Positions 1 to 8,179 of a stretch of DNA of 64,000 bases are shown here, piece after piece (position 1 is the first letter of the stretch; each line of letters starts with the position of its first letter). The position numbers and the translations under genes are program-made. This DNA is from a virus, in the IMG/VR virus record IMGVR_UViG_3300028283_000002, positions 88,666-152,665 of that record. One strand, given 5' to 3'. Under the pieces are notes generated by a model. The model worked only from the letters and a program-made list of their open reading frames with translations, was not told where the DNA came from and did not search any database.

Positions 1-620
1 TTATGTTGTGATACCTGCCAGGAATAAGGTTTATAAGGTTCGTCGTAATCCTTAATTTCATTTCTTCTATCTGGATTATTTCTATTATATTCTGTTTGTT
101 TTACAAATTCTTTATATCTCTCCCTATTTTCTGTTTCAGTTAAACCATGATCAGGTTTATAAATACCACTTCTGAAATCTTCTTTTGGTTTTTGTGTCGC
201 CGTTATGAACGGTCTTCCCTGACTGACTATGTTATCAGCCAATTTTCTCACTTCGTCGTGGGTTAATTCTTTACCGTCAACATAATACTTATTATCTTTT
301 CTTGTAACTGCTGGATTTTGTAAAGAAAAATGAGATTTACTCGAATATGTTTTCTCACCTTCCGAATTCCACACTTCTGTTATAGGAACAAAAGGTTCTA
401 ATCTAGAAACTTCCTTTTCATATTCTTTTGCTACATCTTTTATGGACACAAAAGGTTTTTTTTCTTGGTTTTCCTTTTCCTTCAATTCCTCGTAATGGAA
501 TACATTATTTCGTGCATCAGGTTCGGAAGAAGAAACATCTTTATTTAAATGTAAAGTTTCTTGCCACCATCTTACACCAGACTCATTTGGATCGTATTCA
601 CCATCTTTATTTCTTGCCAT
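1..620 (-). CDS. Hypothetical protein, N-terminal part (runs off the window)
   Basis: An open frame starts at ATG 618-620 on the minus strand and runs without a stop to base 1, giving at least 206 residues. It begins MARNKDGEYDPNESG. The product is hydrophilic and rich in K, E, N and Y, with no membrane segment or signal peptide, and I recognise no family. The start overlaps the 3' end of the preceding gene by 14 nt, so it is probably translated as part of the same minus-strand operon (genes from about 2202 downward). The C-terminus lies outside the window. Confidence 0.7.
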   Translation of the reverse strand, partial: MARNKDGEYDPNESGVRWWQETLHLNKDVSSSEPDARNNVFHYEELKEKENQEKKPFVSIKDVAKEYEKEVSRLEPFVPITEVWNSEGEKTYSSKSHFSLQNPAVTRKDNKYYVDGKELTHDEVRKLADNIVSQGRPFITATQKPKEDFRSGIYKPDHGLTETENRERYKEFVKQTEYNRNNPDRRNEIKDYDEPYKPYSWQVSQH

Positions 621-1128
621 CACTCATATCTTTAATCTTTTTAACAATCTCTTTTTGTATAGTTTTAGTCAATTCATCTACCATCATCTGCTCAAATTCT
701 TTCATATGCTCTTCATACGTTTTCTTTTTTGTAGACTCAGGTGAATCTGGAAAAGTCTTAGGTAATTCTATATCAACGTCGTAATAATCACCTAACATTT
801 TTAATTTATTCCAATCATTTTTGTGAATAGAATTTCTGTACCATTTAACGTAAAAAACACATAAAGAATTAACAATTAATCCATTCTGTAACAGATAATC
901 GTGACTATCAGAATCTTCCCCACAATCTGTTTCGTGCCATCCTCGCCACCCGTCATCGTTGAATTTTTCTGGTTTGTCTATATCTGAATAATTTGCTGAT
1001 CCTCTTTTAGCAAAGCTAAAAGCAGTCTCTATTAGAAGAGTCAATTCATCGTTGATAGGATCTTTTAACTTTTCTTCTTTCTTAGGTTCCATATATAGAA
1101 GAAACCTAGATGTATCATTCCTGTGCAT
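607..1128 (-). CDS. Hypothetical protein, 173 aa
   Basis: Soluble, charged protein of up to 173 residues, ending in a lysine-rich helix (KKIKDMSDGKK). The middle has a Trp/Cys/Asp-rich stretch (GWRGWHETDCGEDSDSHDYLL) followed by a segment rich in Trp, Tyr and Val that looks like a compact folded domain. The start at 1128 overlaps the upstream membrane-protein gene by 14 nt. An in-frame ATG at 1092 (MEPKKEEKL) is an alternative start that avoids the overlap. It sits in a tightly overlapping minus-strand cluster. I do not recognise the family. Confidence 0.65.
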   Translation of the reverse strand: MHRNDTSRFLLYMEPKKEEKLKDPINDELTLLIETAFSFAKRGSANYSDIDKPEKFNDDGWRGWHETDCGEDSDSHDYLLQNGLIVNSLCVFYVKWYRNSIHKNDWNKLKMLGDYYDVDIELPKTFPDSPESTKKKTYEEHMKEFEQMMVDELTKTIQKEIVKKIKDMSDGKK

Positions 1129-1297
1129 TTTTATCTTTTTTAAACCATCCTTTAAATTCTTTCCACGATATAGAATCTGGATTATCTTTCATATCAAACA
1201 TTCCAAAACGAATAGCCAATACAAAAGCTGCACCCATCATCACAAACACCATACAAAATATTAAAAAACAATATAATAAAATCGCTAATCCCATCAT
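1115..1297 (-). CDS. Small single-pass membrane protein, 60 aa
   Basis: Sixty residues. Residues 1-30 form a strongly hydrophobic segment (MMGLAILLYCFLIFCMVFVM), followed by a short basic and acidic cytoplasmic-type tail containing WKEFKGWFKKDK. This predicts an N-terminal membrane anchor. Its ATG (1295-1297) overlaps the TGA (1294-1296) of the broken reading frame upstream in an ATGA arrangement, which indicates translational coupling. The function is unknown; size and topology would suit a small inner-membrane phage protein, but lysis or superinfection roles are only guesses. Confidence 0.6.
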   Translation of the reverse strand: MMGLAILLYCFLIFCMVFVMMGAAFVLAIRFGMFDMKDNPDSISWKEFKGWFKKDKNAQE

Positions 1298-1571
1298 AAC
1301 TTTATAGTTAATAAAAATTTACTACTTTCTTTTAATTCATCTAATTTAGTAAATCCGTCTTTTCTAGCCATATCAATCAAAACATTTACAGCTACATCTT
1401 CCTATTAATTTTATTAAAACTCTTTCTAATCTTTTAGCTGATTCAACTGTTATATTTTCGTATAATTTAAATCTTATTGGTTCTTCTTTATCATTTAGAA
1501 TTTCAGCAACTACTCTATCAACGTCTTTAATGTTTTTTTTATAATTCACTTTTATAAACGTAATATTTCAT
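1294..1571 (-). pseudogene. Small gene with frame broken by apparent +1 shifts
   Basis: Three frames on the minus strand join into one plausible protein. ATG 1569-1571 (overlapping the upstream TGA) gives MKYYVYKSEL and then TAA. A second frame from GTG 1549 reads NYKKNIKDVDRVVAEILN and continues for 58 codons. A third frame gives DVAVNVLIDMARKDGF and ends at TGA 1294-1296, which overlaps the next ATG. Removing one base near 1541 and one near 1404 would give a continuous frame of about 90 codons. Both ends keep ATGA-type coupling with the neighbours, so this was, or is, a real gene. It may be decayed, recoded, or carry sequence errors. The product family is not recognised. Confidence 0.55.
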
Positions 1572-1873
1572 TTAGTTTTTAATTCTCTTTTTCTGTTAAT
1601 AATGATTTCCTCAGCCCTGTAAGCGTCCTGAATATTCATTTTCTTAACGACTATATCTTCACCACCGAAACTTGATATAATCAGTGTAGTCCCCCAGAGA
1701 GAAGTATCTACTTTCACTGCAGCTACATTAAGTATATCCATACTCATACTATCTTTATTCAAAAGACTTTTGTTCCTTTTACTAAATCTAATAATGTCGT
1801 TATCTATCTCTAACACGTAAGGTGTAAAGATAGGACCAAGACGAGTAATATCAGATGTGAATTTATTGTACAT
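1568..1873 (-). CDS. Hypothetical protein with PH-like beta-rich fold, 101 aa
   Basis: The protein has about 100 residues. Its alternating hydrophobic pattern (YVLEIDNDIIRFSKRN, then an Asn/Ala/Val-rich strand, then WGTTLIISSFGGEDIVVKKM) and final helix (DAYRAEEIIINRKRE) resemble the bacterial pleckstrin-homology-like arrangement of several strands plus a C-terminal helix. That is a fold guess from pattern only. The ATG at 1871-1873 shares one base with the upstream stop (TAATG), and its TGA overlaps the next ATG, so it lies inside a coupled operon. No catalytic motif is seen. Confidence 0.6.
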   Translation of the reverse strand: MYNKFTSDITRLGPIFTPYVLEIDNDIIRFSKRNKSLLNKDSMSMDILNVAAVKVDTSLWGTTLIISSFGGEDIVVKKMNIQDAYRAEEIIINRKRELKTK

Positions 1874-2202
1874 TAGGTAAAAATTATAAGATTGTTTTTT
1901 GTAGAAATAGCAGATAATTTATTCAAAAGATTTCTGAATTTTACGTGATAATTTCCAGATTGTGTCCAATCATCAATAAAAAAATCAATCCTATCAAAGA
2001 TAACCACAGTGTTTTTAGCCCTATCTAAGACTTCAAACAATTTATCGTTAGATTTATCTTTGAAAGAAATGAGAGTAGTTTTATCAGACAACGGGTACAT
2101 AACAGCCATTGTTTCAATCACTATGACGTCTTCGTCTTTAAAATGTTCGAGGAACTTATTTATTTTTTCGTAATACATAATTAGTGATTTTATTTTTAAC
2201 AT
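1873..2202 (-). CDS. Hypothetical protein, 109 aa
   Basis: First gene of the leftward operon. It contains a hydrophobic strand followed by acidic residues (NTVVIFDRIDFFIDDW), which looks like the Walker B strand of a P-loop ATPase, but no Walker A is present, so this could be an ATPase-derived fragment or chance. An in-frame ATG at 2178 (MYYEKINKF) is an alternative start. The gene faces the glycosyltransferase at 2292 across a divergent AT-rich gap containing TATATTG-type boxes. Confidence 0.55.
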   Translation of the reverse strand: MLKIKSLIMYYEKINKFLEHFKDEDVIVIETMAVMYPLSDKTTLISFKDKSNDKLFEVLDRAKNTVVIFDRIDFFIDDWTQSGNYHVKFRNLLNKLSAISTKNNLIIFT

Positions 2203-2291
2203 ACAAATATAATAATAAATTTTGGAATAAAAAATATATTGAAAAATAAACTTCTATCTAATTTTCATTTATATAAAAGAAAAGCTATACT

Positions 2292-2921
2292 ATGAAGATT
2301 TCCGTAATAATGGCGAGTTTCCTCAACATGCCTGGAAGAACACAGTTAGACGCTAAATTCAAAAGAGCAGTCACATCCTTCCTTAAACAATCACACGAAG
2401 ATAAAGAACTTATCATCGTCGCAGACGGCTGCGAGAAAACAATGCAAATATACAACGATAATTTTATAAATTACGATAATATTAAATTAATTCCTATTCC
2501 TAAACAACCACTATACTCCGGTGTTATGAGAAATATAGCATACGAAGTGGCTGAAGGTGATATAGTTACATATCTTGACGCTGATGATGTTATAGGCAAA
2601 AATCATTTATCTAGTATATTAAATCAATTTGATACAGAAAAATACGATTGGATTTATTACGATGATTATATGACTCTTGATAAAGACTTTAAGAAGTTAC
2701 ATGTTAGGGTAGTTGAGCCACGATACGCTTCTATTGGAACTAGTAGTATATCACATAAGAATCCAAAATTATTAAAAGACGGACAGTATCTTAAATTTTC
2801 TACGGGATATGGACACGATTTTGTTTTCGTGATGAAATTAGCTTCTTTGGGATATAGATTTAAGAAACTGGAAAAGATGCCTGAATATATTGTGTGTCAC
2901 TACCAAGGAATGGACGTGTAA
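2292..2921 (+). CDS. Family 2 glycosyltransferase
   Basis: GT-A fold glycosyltransferase of 209 residues. The N-terminus MKISVIMASFLNMPGR is the typical GT2 first strand. HEDKELIIVADGC follows, and the nucleotide-sugar/metal motif is YLDADD at about residues 93-98. It would transfer a sugar from a nucleotide donor to an unidentified acceptor such as a virion protein, DNA base or host envelope glycan. It is short for the family but has the whole catalytic core. It is transcribed opposite to its neighbours. Its last 22 nt overlap the 3' end of the convergent homing-nuclease gene, so that nuclease may have inserted right at its tail. Confidence 0.85.
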   Translation: MKISVIMASFLNMPGRTQLDAKFKRAVTSFLKQSHEDKELIIVADGCEKTMQIYNDNFINYDNIKLIPIPKQPLYSGVMRNIAYEVAEGDIVTYLDADDVIGKNHLSSILNQFDTEKYDWIYYDDYMTLDKDFKKLHVRVVEPRYASIGTSSISHKNPKLLKDGQYLKFSTGYGHDFVFVMKLASLGYRFKKLEKMPEYIVCHYQGMDV

Positions 2922-3736
2922 TTTATCAATTTATCAAATTCGTCATAATTCTTATTGATTATAATAATATATTTATATTGTTTCTCAACTTCTTCTTTTT
3001 GATATTTAATTCTACTGGCAAATTTATCCTTCCAATAAGATGATTTTATCTCGACTATAAGATTAAGTTCACTGATATAGAAATCTGAATGATATACTTT
3101 ATTTATACTATCACATAAGTATTTAATAGATGGTCCTCTTTCAATTTTAATTCTATCATAGTATTTTTCTAAAAAATCTAATTCGTAAGAACCTTGATAA
3201 TAAATGTCTGTGTTTCTAAAATTTTTAATTTTATTACCGGTTGAAAATGATTTAATTAAAATATCATGATTTTGTGTTGGATTATCACATCCATAATTTT
3301 TTCTATATGTTTCTATTCTATCTTCTAAACATTTCTGTGTCTGCATATTATGCTCCACTCCATATTTTTCAACCATAGTGTGTTTGATTTTATTTATCTT
3401 ATCACTACTTTGGAAACAGTTTTTAACCCCGTATAATTTCATATTAGTTTCTTCCCTTTTAATGTTAGAGCATATACCTTTACATAAATACATTTCAGTT
3501 TTGTTTTTTGTAGAATCTATATAAGTTGAATGAAGTATTTCCCTTTCTGTTCCACAAAAATCACATTTAACTCTTATTTTAGATTTACCTGGCGCTAATT
3601 CAATAGGCACATCTATTATGTCACCCAACTTGGTATTATAGAATTGTTCATGTTGTTTATAATGAGGAATATTTCCTCTATTCAATCTAATTTTCACTAT
3701 TTTTGTTAGTATCATCTTTTTTCTTATTTTTATCAA
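2900..3736 (-). CDS. Homing-endonuclease-like protein (Vsr/PD-(D/E)XK type)
   Basis: The N-terminal module (MILTKIVKIRLNRGN) resembles that of the nuclease at 16141. It is followed by a CxxC zinc-binding region (VKCDFCGTERE), two YGVxN-type DNA-binding repeats (KLYGVKNCFQS, EKYGVEHNMQ) and a C-terminal nuclease-like region (YHSDFYISELNLIVEIKSSYW). That pattern (D...E-I-K-S) fits the PD-(D/E)XK/Vsr-like homing endonucleases of phages. ATG 3713-3715 is an alternative start that reduces overlap with the upstream ribbon-helix-helix gene. It is convergent with, and slightly overlaps, the GT2 gene. It is a selfish element by family, and its target is not known. Confidence 0.75.
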   Translation of the reverse strand: MIKIRKKMILTKIVKIRLNRGNIPHYKQHEQFYNTKLGDIIDVPIELAPGKSKIRVKCDFCGTEREILHSTYIDSTKNKTEMYLCKGICSNIKREETNMKLYGVKNCFQSSDKINKIKHTMVEKYGVEHNMQTQKCLEDRIETYRKNYGCDNPTQNHDILIKSFSTGNKIKNFRNTDIYYQGSYELDFLEKYYDRIKIERGPSIKYLCDSINKVYHSDFYISELNLIVEIKSSYWKDKFASRIKYQKEEVEKQYKYIIIINKNYDEFDKLINYTSIPW

Positions 3737-3854
3737 TATAATCTTTTATTATCTTATTAACCAATTTGGATTTAGTTATAAGTCCATCCTCGCAGAAATC
3801 ATCGAGTTCTTTAATAACTTCTTCATCTAATGTAAAACTAAAAACTTTCTTCAT
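3687..3854 (-). CDS. Ribbon-helix-helix DNA-binding protein, 55 aa
   Basis: Starts at ATG 3852-3854 and reads MKKVFSFTLDEEVIKELDDF, with a second helix after GLITKSKLVNKIIKDYIDK and a hydrophilic tail. One beta strand followed by two helices is the CopG/Arc/MetJ ribbon-helix-helix layout. The protein is a probable dimeric transcription repressor. It overlaps the start of the downstream homing-nuclease gene by about 50 nt, so it probably controls, or hitch-hikes with, that nuclease. The longer frame back to 3929 would include terminator sequence and is less likely. Confidence 0.75.
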   Translation of the reverse strand: MKKVFSFTLDEEVIKELDDFCEDGLITKSKLVNKIIKDYIDKNKKKDDTNKNSEN

Positions 3855-3898
3855 ATTATATCTTATTATTTTATAATATATATTAAAAACTAAAAACG

Positions 3899-3926
3899 AA
3901 AAAAGATCCCACTGGGGATCTTTTTT
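3899..3926. terminator. Bidirectional intrinsic terminator
   Basis: GATCCC and GGGATC arms around ACT, flanked by an A-run on one side and T6 on the other. It works on either strand. It lies downstream of the 3962-4618 gene (minus strand) and upstream of the ribbon-helix-helix gene. Confidence 0.85.
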
Positions 3927-3961
3927 CACAATTTAGCAGGTAAAGTTTTAACCAATGGTGG

Positions 3962-4618
3962 TCATCCAACATTTGTAGCTGGCAAAGTTTGTACCACAGG
4001 TAAAGCTGCAGGTGTAATAAAAGTCATATCTTCACCGTAGGCGGTTCCAACACTATTAGTAGCCTTTATTCTAAAATGATATAAAGTGCCAGGAATAAGA
4101 ACTGAAGTACTATTATACCCACCAGAACTTAATTGTAGTGAGCACATCACTGTTTCATTTCCGTTAACAACTCCAAATGAAGCTTCGTAATCGTAAGTGG
4201 TTCCTGTGCCGTAATCAAAATAAACGTGTGTAGATTCACCCAGTGGGTTACAACTACCATTGAGAGTAGCGAATGGTGGTGATACAGCGTTCCAATTAGC
4301 ACCACCTCTAACTTCTTGTGGTCCTTCCGGTGGAGGTGTACTATCCCATCCAACTAACCCGTAAACCCCAGGTGGTAAATCTTCTATAATGCAGTTATAA
4401 TCTTCTGCAGCTAAGATCATTTCCTCGGGTGTATGAGCAGTAATTTGTGGAGCTGGTATGTTCTCAATTGTGCGATACATATTGTTATTAATTTTCAGAT
4501 CCACCTTAAACGGGGCGATGCCGTCTTGTATGTGTATTTTTATCATACCATCAGCCAATCCGTAGCCTGATACAGGTAATACACAACCCCAAAATTTTAA
4601 ATTGTAATTTTCTTCCAT
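3962..4618 (-). CDS. Fibronectin type III/SprB-like repeat protein (probable fibre or adhesin)
   Basis: 218 residues with no signal peptide. The N-terminal part (IKIHIQDGIAPFKVDLKI, then LPPGVYGLVGWDS) resembles SprB/gliding-type beta repeats of Bacteroidota. The C-terminal part (ATLNGSCNPLGESTHVYF ... LYHFRIKATNSVGTAYGED) is a fibronectin III-like module. Such modules decorate phage tail fibres and capsids and bind glycans. It is a single-gene unit: a terminator lies after it and a structured leader before it, and the large structural gene upstream ends in its own terminator. A virion decoration or fibre role is inferred. Confidence 0.65.
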   Translation of the reverse strand: MEENYNLKFWGCVLPVSGYGLADGMIKIHIQDGIAPFKVDLKINNNMYRTIENIPAPQITAHTPEEMILAAEDYNCIIEDLPPGVYGLVGWDSTPPPEGPQEVRGGANWNAVSPPFATLNGSCNPLGESTHVYFDYGTGTTYDYEASFGVVNGNETVMCSLQLSSGGYNSTSVLIPGTLYHFRIKATNSVGTAYGEDMTFITPAALPVVQTLPATNVG

Positions 4619-4845
4619 AGTAATAATTACTTTTTGTCCCTAATAAGAGATTAAGAAAAATTGTTTCGAGTATAATTTAATCTTAACGGGTATCGTATTC
4701 TTCCGAAAAGCATCCTATGAGGATAGGCGTAGATAACCTAATTATTAATATGTCCCTATACGGGTGAGGCTTGTAGCACGTGTAAACACGTATGGTTATT
4801 TAACTGACTAGTCAGTATTTGTTATTCGTCCGTGATATATATAAT
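4619..4845 (-). other. Unexplained structured leader or small-RNA candidate
   Basis: About 225 nt without a reading frame, upstream of the FN3-like gene and downstream of the terminator at 4846. It is less AT-rich than its surroundings. It holds several hairpins: CCTAT/ATAGG around 4712-4726, ACGTGT/ACACGT around 4779-4792, and a perfect 14-bp palindrome ACTGACTAGTCAGT at 4803-4816. It could be a long 5' leader, a small RNA or an operator region. No known riboswitch is recognised. Confidence 0.35.
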
Positions 4846-4878
4846 AAAAAAAGATCCTCTTTTGGAGGATCTTAAAAA
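4846..4878. terminator. Bidirectional intrinsic terminator
   Basis: AAGATCCTC and GAGGATCTT form a 9-bp stem with an A-run on one side and, on the minus strand, T7 after the stem. It ends the large structural gene that stops at 4949. The 70 nt between 4878 and 4949 are 3' untranslated sequence with nothing recognisable. Confidence 0.85.
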
Positions 4879-4948
4879 GGTGGACCCAGTGTATTGTATA
4901 GTGAAGTGGCACAACTTAACCAAAATCACTGGAAATTACCCACCAAAG

Positions 4949-7660
4949 TTATGAAGGACCTATATAGGTCGTAGGAGAATATTGAACATTCTGAATCTCC
5001 TCGTTTATAAAGTCCTTAGTTACTAAGTACCTGTGATTTATATCACTAGTATCACTGGCGTCTATTCTCACAACACTTAGTTTAATTCCTTTATAATAAT
5101 GAGCCTTTGGAGTACCTCTTAATTTAACCGACCAACCACTTGTGTCCCAGTCTAATATTGCCTGAATACCGATTAGTCCCACTATTTTATACAATCCTGA
5201 CCAGTCTGTATATGTGTTACCACTCAATAGATATAAATCTTCAATATAAATCCAGTCATTAACGTAGAATAAATCTTCTTTTAAATCTATTGTTGTTCCT
5301 GTTCCCCAAGTTGCACCTGTTGTTAATCTATCAATGAATGTACTTAATTTCATATAATATGAATTGTTAAATGTCGAACCTGTTGGGTTTGTTGGAACGT
5401 AAGTTGAAATATCCACTGGTAAATCTATCGGGCCTATTAATAATTGTTCAGTTTTAGCATTAGGTGTACCGTCATTGAACATTACATTAATATTCAATTC
5501 ATTGGAATATAAAGCTATATCAGGTCTTAATATAAAATCCACTGATTGTTTAAACGCTAGATCTTGATCAAGAGCCACTTGTAAAACCAAACCTTTATTC
5601 TCTACAACCATATCGTTAAATATATTTACCAAGAACTTACCTGTGTTTGGCACAGTAATTAGTTGTGATATTGTAGTAGTTATACCAGTTTGACCAGAAT
5701 GTGCTATATTATAATTTGCTATGTCTGTTGAAAACATATTATAAATTTCACTATAATCAACATTAACAGCGTTAAAACTTAAAGCTGGATAATTTTTAGT
5801 ATAATCAATTCCAATTTTAACAGTATCAGAATCAACAAATTGATTGGTTTGATATAATTTTAATATATCTTCCATATTTCTGAGTCTGTTTTTAATTTCA
5901 CTAACATCTGTTTGTGAATAGATTAGGCTTTTAAGTCTAACTATATCGTCGTTCATTGTTATAAATTCAGTAATAATAGTTGAGAACTGTTCGGATAAGA
6001 GAACGTAATTGCTCATAACTTTATTGTAGAGATCGAATCCAAATATATTATAAATCGAAGTTGGATCGTACCTTAATGGTAACATATCGTTATCAACTTT
6101 AAAATCCAAATTCAAGTTATAGATATAAGAATATCCGTCTTGATTAGAGTTAGTAACAAGTTTTTTTGTTAAAGTGATCATTCTGTCGCCAGATGTTCCA
6201 AAGTCGTTATCTGGGTTATCAAGAAATTCAATACCGTAAAGATTTGTATAGACTTTATTTGTACCGTGATCGTGTACTTGGTAGTACCAAAGAATTGCGT
6301 TAAAATCAAAATCTTCAGGTGGATTACCGTTTTGTGAAATAGAATTGAATTCGTCAAAATTTAAAACATTTGAAGCTGCAGTTTGAGCTTTATAATAATG
6401 TTTTAAATTGAAATCCATACATACACCGTCAATATTAGCATCGTCGAAATCATTTAAGAATTCAAAAGCGTCGTCTGCTGCTAATCCAACGTTATTAACT
6501 CTAAGTACACCAAAGTAATCTCCACTATATCTAATAGGATCACCAGTACTCATTTTATACGTTTTATCGTATGTATCAAAATATCCAAAATAAGAACCTG
6601 GATAATCATTAGGATTACTTCTTATAGGAGAACTTAAATTTTCTGAACCTATAATTTCGTCTTGAATCTGGTCATCGAGAATTGGAATAGATAAACCAGG
6701 ATAATAATTTGTATTAGTCTGTGTTTCAAATAAAACTGTTGGGGTCATTCCAGCGTGTGCTGGTATCATCGCTGTAAACTCTGTGAAAGTTTGTTGTGAA
6801 GATTGTACTTTACTAGTAGCTTGAATTTCACCGATATACTGTACTAATTTATGATAACTTAAATAACATATTGTATCTGTAGCGCCGAAAGCAGATGGCG
6901 TTAAAGTGTTGAATAAAGTTATAATTGTTTGATTTGTTGGGGGATTTTGTTCTATCAATGTGATTTCACAAGTTATACCTGTTAATTCAGCGGGTGTAGT
7001 TGAGCCAGAAAAAAGAATATTATCACCAACTCTGAATTTAGAGTAACTATTTATTGTAACTACGGCGTAGCCCAGTGAACCATCAACAGAACAAGCGTAA
7101 TTTTTAACTTCTCTTTCTTTCCAAAGATATTTTCTAAAATAATCTTGATTAGTAACAGTTGAAGCGTTATTGTTATCAAAATCAGAAAGATTTTTATCCC
7201 AATCTATTTTATGTTCAGCTGGTTCCAAGTCTATAATATTGTGTAATCTACACCATTTCCAGAATATTTCTTCTGTTGGTGTTTTTCTTTCCATAGGATT
7301 ATAGAAATCTTTATTAGCAGTAATTCTTGTCTCTCTGAAACAAGCGTCTTGGTTTGCTATGTAGTTTCTAATAGATTCAACTAATTGGTCAGAGTATTTT
7401 GTTGGATTACCAGCGTTTGGATCAAAATTATATGTATTTATACCGCGTGTAGGATCAACAACGTCTTGTTTTGAAAAGTTCAAAACTGGACCAGTGGTTG
7501 GATCGTTGCTTGATGGTATATTTAACAAAACGAATTTTGTAACTTGAACATCAAATGCCTCTTGAAATGGGTAAACATTGAAATCATTTGCTGCTGAAGG
7601 AAATGCTAAGAACGTCGTGCCACGTGTTCTTAAGCTTTTATAAAGGGGACAACTTGCCAT
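4949..7660 (-). CDS. Large virion structural protein, probably baseplate-associated
   Basis: 903 residues, beginning MASCPLYKSLRTRGTTFLAFP. There is no signal peptide or membrane segment. The composition is rich in Asn, Asp, Thr, Tyr and Ser with long beta-prone stretches, as in phage tail and baseplate proteins. Part of the N-terminal half (FRVGDNILFSGSTTPAEL) reads like an inserted beta barrel. A coiled-coil-like helix lies around the middle (DDIVRLKSLIYSQTDVSEIKNRL region). A TTTTAATATATA box precedes the gene on the minus strand at about 7684-7695. I cannot match it to a specific T4 protein; gp7-type baseplate wedge is one possibility by size and context only. Confidence 0.6.
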   Translation of the reverse strand: MASCPLYKSLRTRGTTFLAFPSAANDFNVYPFQEAFDVQVTKFVLLNIPSSNDPTTGPVLNFSKQDVVDPTRGINTYNFDPNAGNPTKYSDQLVESIRNYIANQDACFRETRITANKDFYNPMERKTPTEEIFWKWCRLHNIIDLEPAEHKIDWDKNLSDFDNNNASTVTNQDYFRKYLWKEREVKNYACSVDGSLGYAVVTINSYSKFRVGDNILFSGSTTPAELTGITCEITLIEQNPPTNQTIITLFNTLTPSAFGATDTICYLSYHKLVQYIGEIQATSKVQSSQQTFTEFTAMIPAHAGMTPTVLFETQTNTNYYPGLSIPILDDQIQDEIIGSENLSSPIRSNPNDYPGSYFGYFDTYDKTYKMSTGDPIRYSGDYFGVLRVNNVGLAADDAFEFLNDFDDANIDGVCMDFNLKHYYKAQTAASNVLNFDEFNSISQNGNPPEDFDFNAILWYYQVHDHGTNKVYTNLYGIEFLDNPDNDFGTSGDRMITLTKKLVTNSNQDGYSYIYNLNLDFKVDNDMLPLRYDPTSIYNIFGFDLYNKVMSNYVLLSEQFSTIITEFITMNDDIVRLKSLIYSQTDVSEIKNRLRNMEDILKLYQTNQFVDSDTVKIGIDYTKNYPALSFNAVNVDYSEIYNMFSTDIANYNIAHSGQTGITTTISQLITVPNTGKFLVNIFNDMVVENKGLVLQVALDQDLAFKQSVDFILRPDIALYSNELNINVMFNDGTPNAKTEQLLIGPIDLPVDISTYVPTNPTGSTFNNSYYMKLSTFIDRLTTGATWGTGTTIDLKEDLFYVNDWIYIEDLYLLSGNTYTDWSGLYKIVGLIGIQAILDWDTSGWSVKLRGTPKAHYYKGIKLSVVRIDASDTSDINHRYLVTKDFINEEIQNVQYSPTTYIGPS

Positions 7661-7683
7661 TATCTATATGTTTTTTCTTTTAT

Positions 7684-7695
7684 ATATTAAAAATG
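7684..7695 (-). promoter_or_regulatory. Promoter-like TTTTAATATATA box
   Basis: On the minus strand the sequence reads TTTTTAATATATAAAAG, about 24-35 nt upstream of the ATG at 7660. It matches the box found before many genes in this window and is similar to the T4 late promoter core (TATAAATA). Confidence 0.5.
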
Positions 7696-7745
7696 GCGTG
7701 TTACATTTATTTTTTTATTTAGAAGATTTTGATTAATTTTGTACT

Positions 7746-7937
7746 ATGAAACGGGAAATGCGATATATCGTGGAAGTGCCATCTGGCGAGATTATATGGG
7801 TACCTTATAGTATCTTTAACATTCTTGCTGCCTATAACATGCTTGGTTACGATAAAAGAGGATTTCATTTCTTTGTTAACTCTAAAAGAAAAGAAGTTAA
7901 TGAGATTATAAAATACGAAAGTAAAATGGTATCGTAA
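7746..7937 (+). CDS. Hypothetical protein, 63 aa
   Basis: Begins MKREMRYIVEVPSGEIIWVP and ends with a basic helix. It has no membrane span long enough to be convincing and no known motif. It is a single gene facing left-running genes on both sides, closed by the terminator at 7936-7976. A second ATG four codons in (MRYIVEV) is possible. Intergenic spacing and the terminator support a real gene. Confidence 0.5.
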   Translation: MKREMRYIVEVPSGEIIWVPYSIFNILAAYNMLGYDKRGFHFFVNSKRKEVNEIIKYESKMVS

Positions 7938-7976
7938 AAAAAGAAGAGTCACTTGGACTCTTCTTTTTCTTTTTTC
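7936..7976. terminator. Bidirectional intrinsic terminator
   Basis: AAGAAGAGTC (7941-7950) pairs with GACTCTTCTT (7956-7965), a 10-bp stem with an ACTTG loop, with A-run and T-run flanks. It serves the plus-strand gene at 7746 and the minus-strand operon ending at 7949, whose last codons lie inside the stem. Confidence 0.85.
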
Positions 7977-8179
7977 TTCATACCTAGTATTTCCTGGTCT
8001 TTATCATCAATTTCCATCCATATTCTAAAGCCATCGTCATGATTAAACATAAATAATATATTCACGTCTAACCATAACATAATATCTACAAGAATGTCGT
8101 AAAACCAATTTCTGCCTTTTATATCTTCGTTACAAGGGTTGTAATAAATGGGTATTCCTCTATAATAGGCTTTTTTCAT
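7949..8179 (-). CDS. Hypothetical protein, 76 aa
   Basis: Small protein starting MKKAYYRGIPIYYNPCNED. The middle is hydrophobic (WFYDILVDIMLWLDVNILFMF) and could be a membrane segment or an amphipathic core; the tail is acidic and lysine-rich. Its ATG overlaps the stop of the upstream acidic-protein gene (ATGA), so the two are translationally coupled. No family recognised. Confidence 0.6.
   Translation of the reverse strand: MKKAYYRGIPIYYNPCNEDIKGRNWFYDILVDIMLWLDVNILFMFNHDDGFRIWMEIDDKDQEILGMKKKEKEESK

Noticed and set aside
428-784. Plus-strand frame opposite the first two genes
   Set aside because: Antisense shadow of two overlapping minus-strand genes that have proper coupling signals.
3855-3929. 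Longer start of the ribbon-helix-helix gene
   Set aside because: The extra 25 codons lie over the terminator and promoter box and do not belong to the fold.
4683-4830. tRNA gene
   Set aside because: Hairpins are present but there is no cloverleaf, no T-loop GTTCRA pattern and no acceptor stem that closes.
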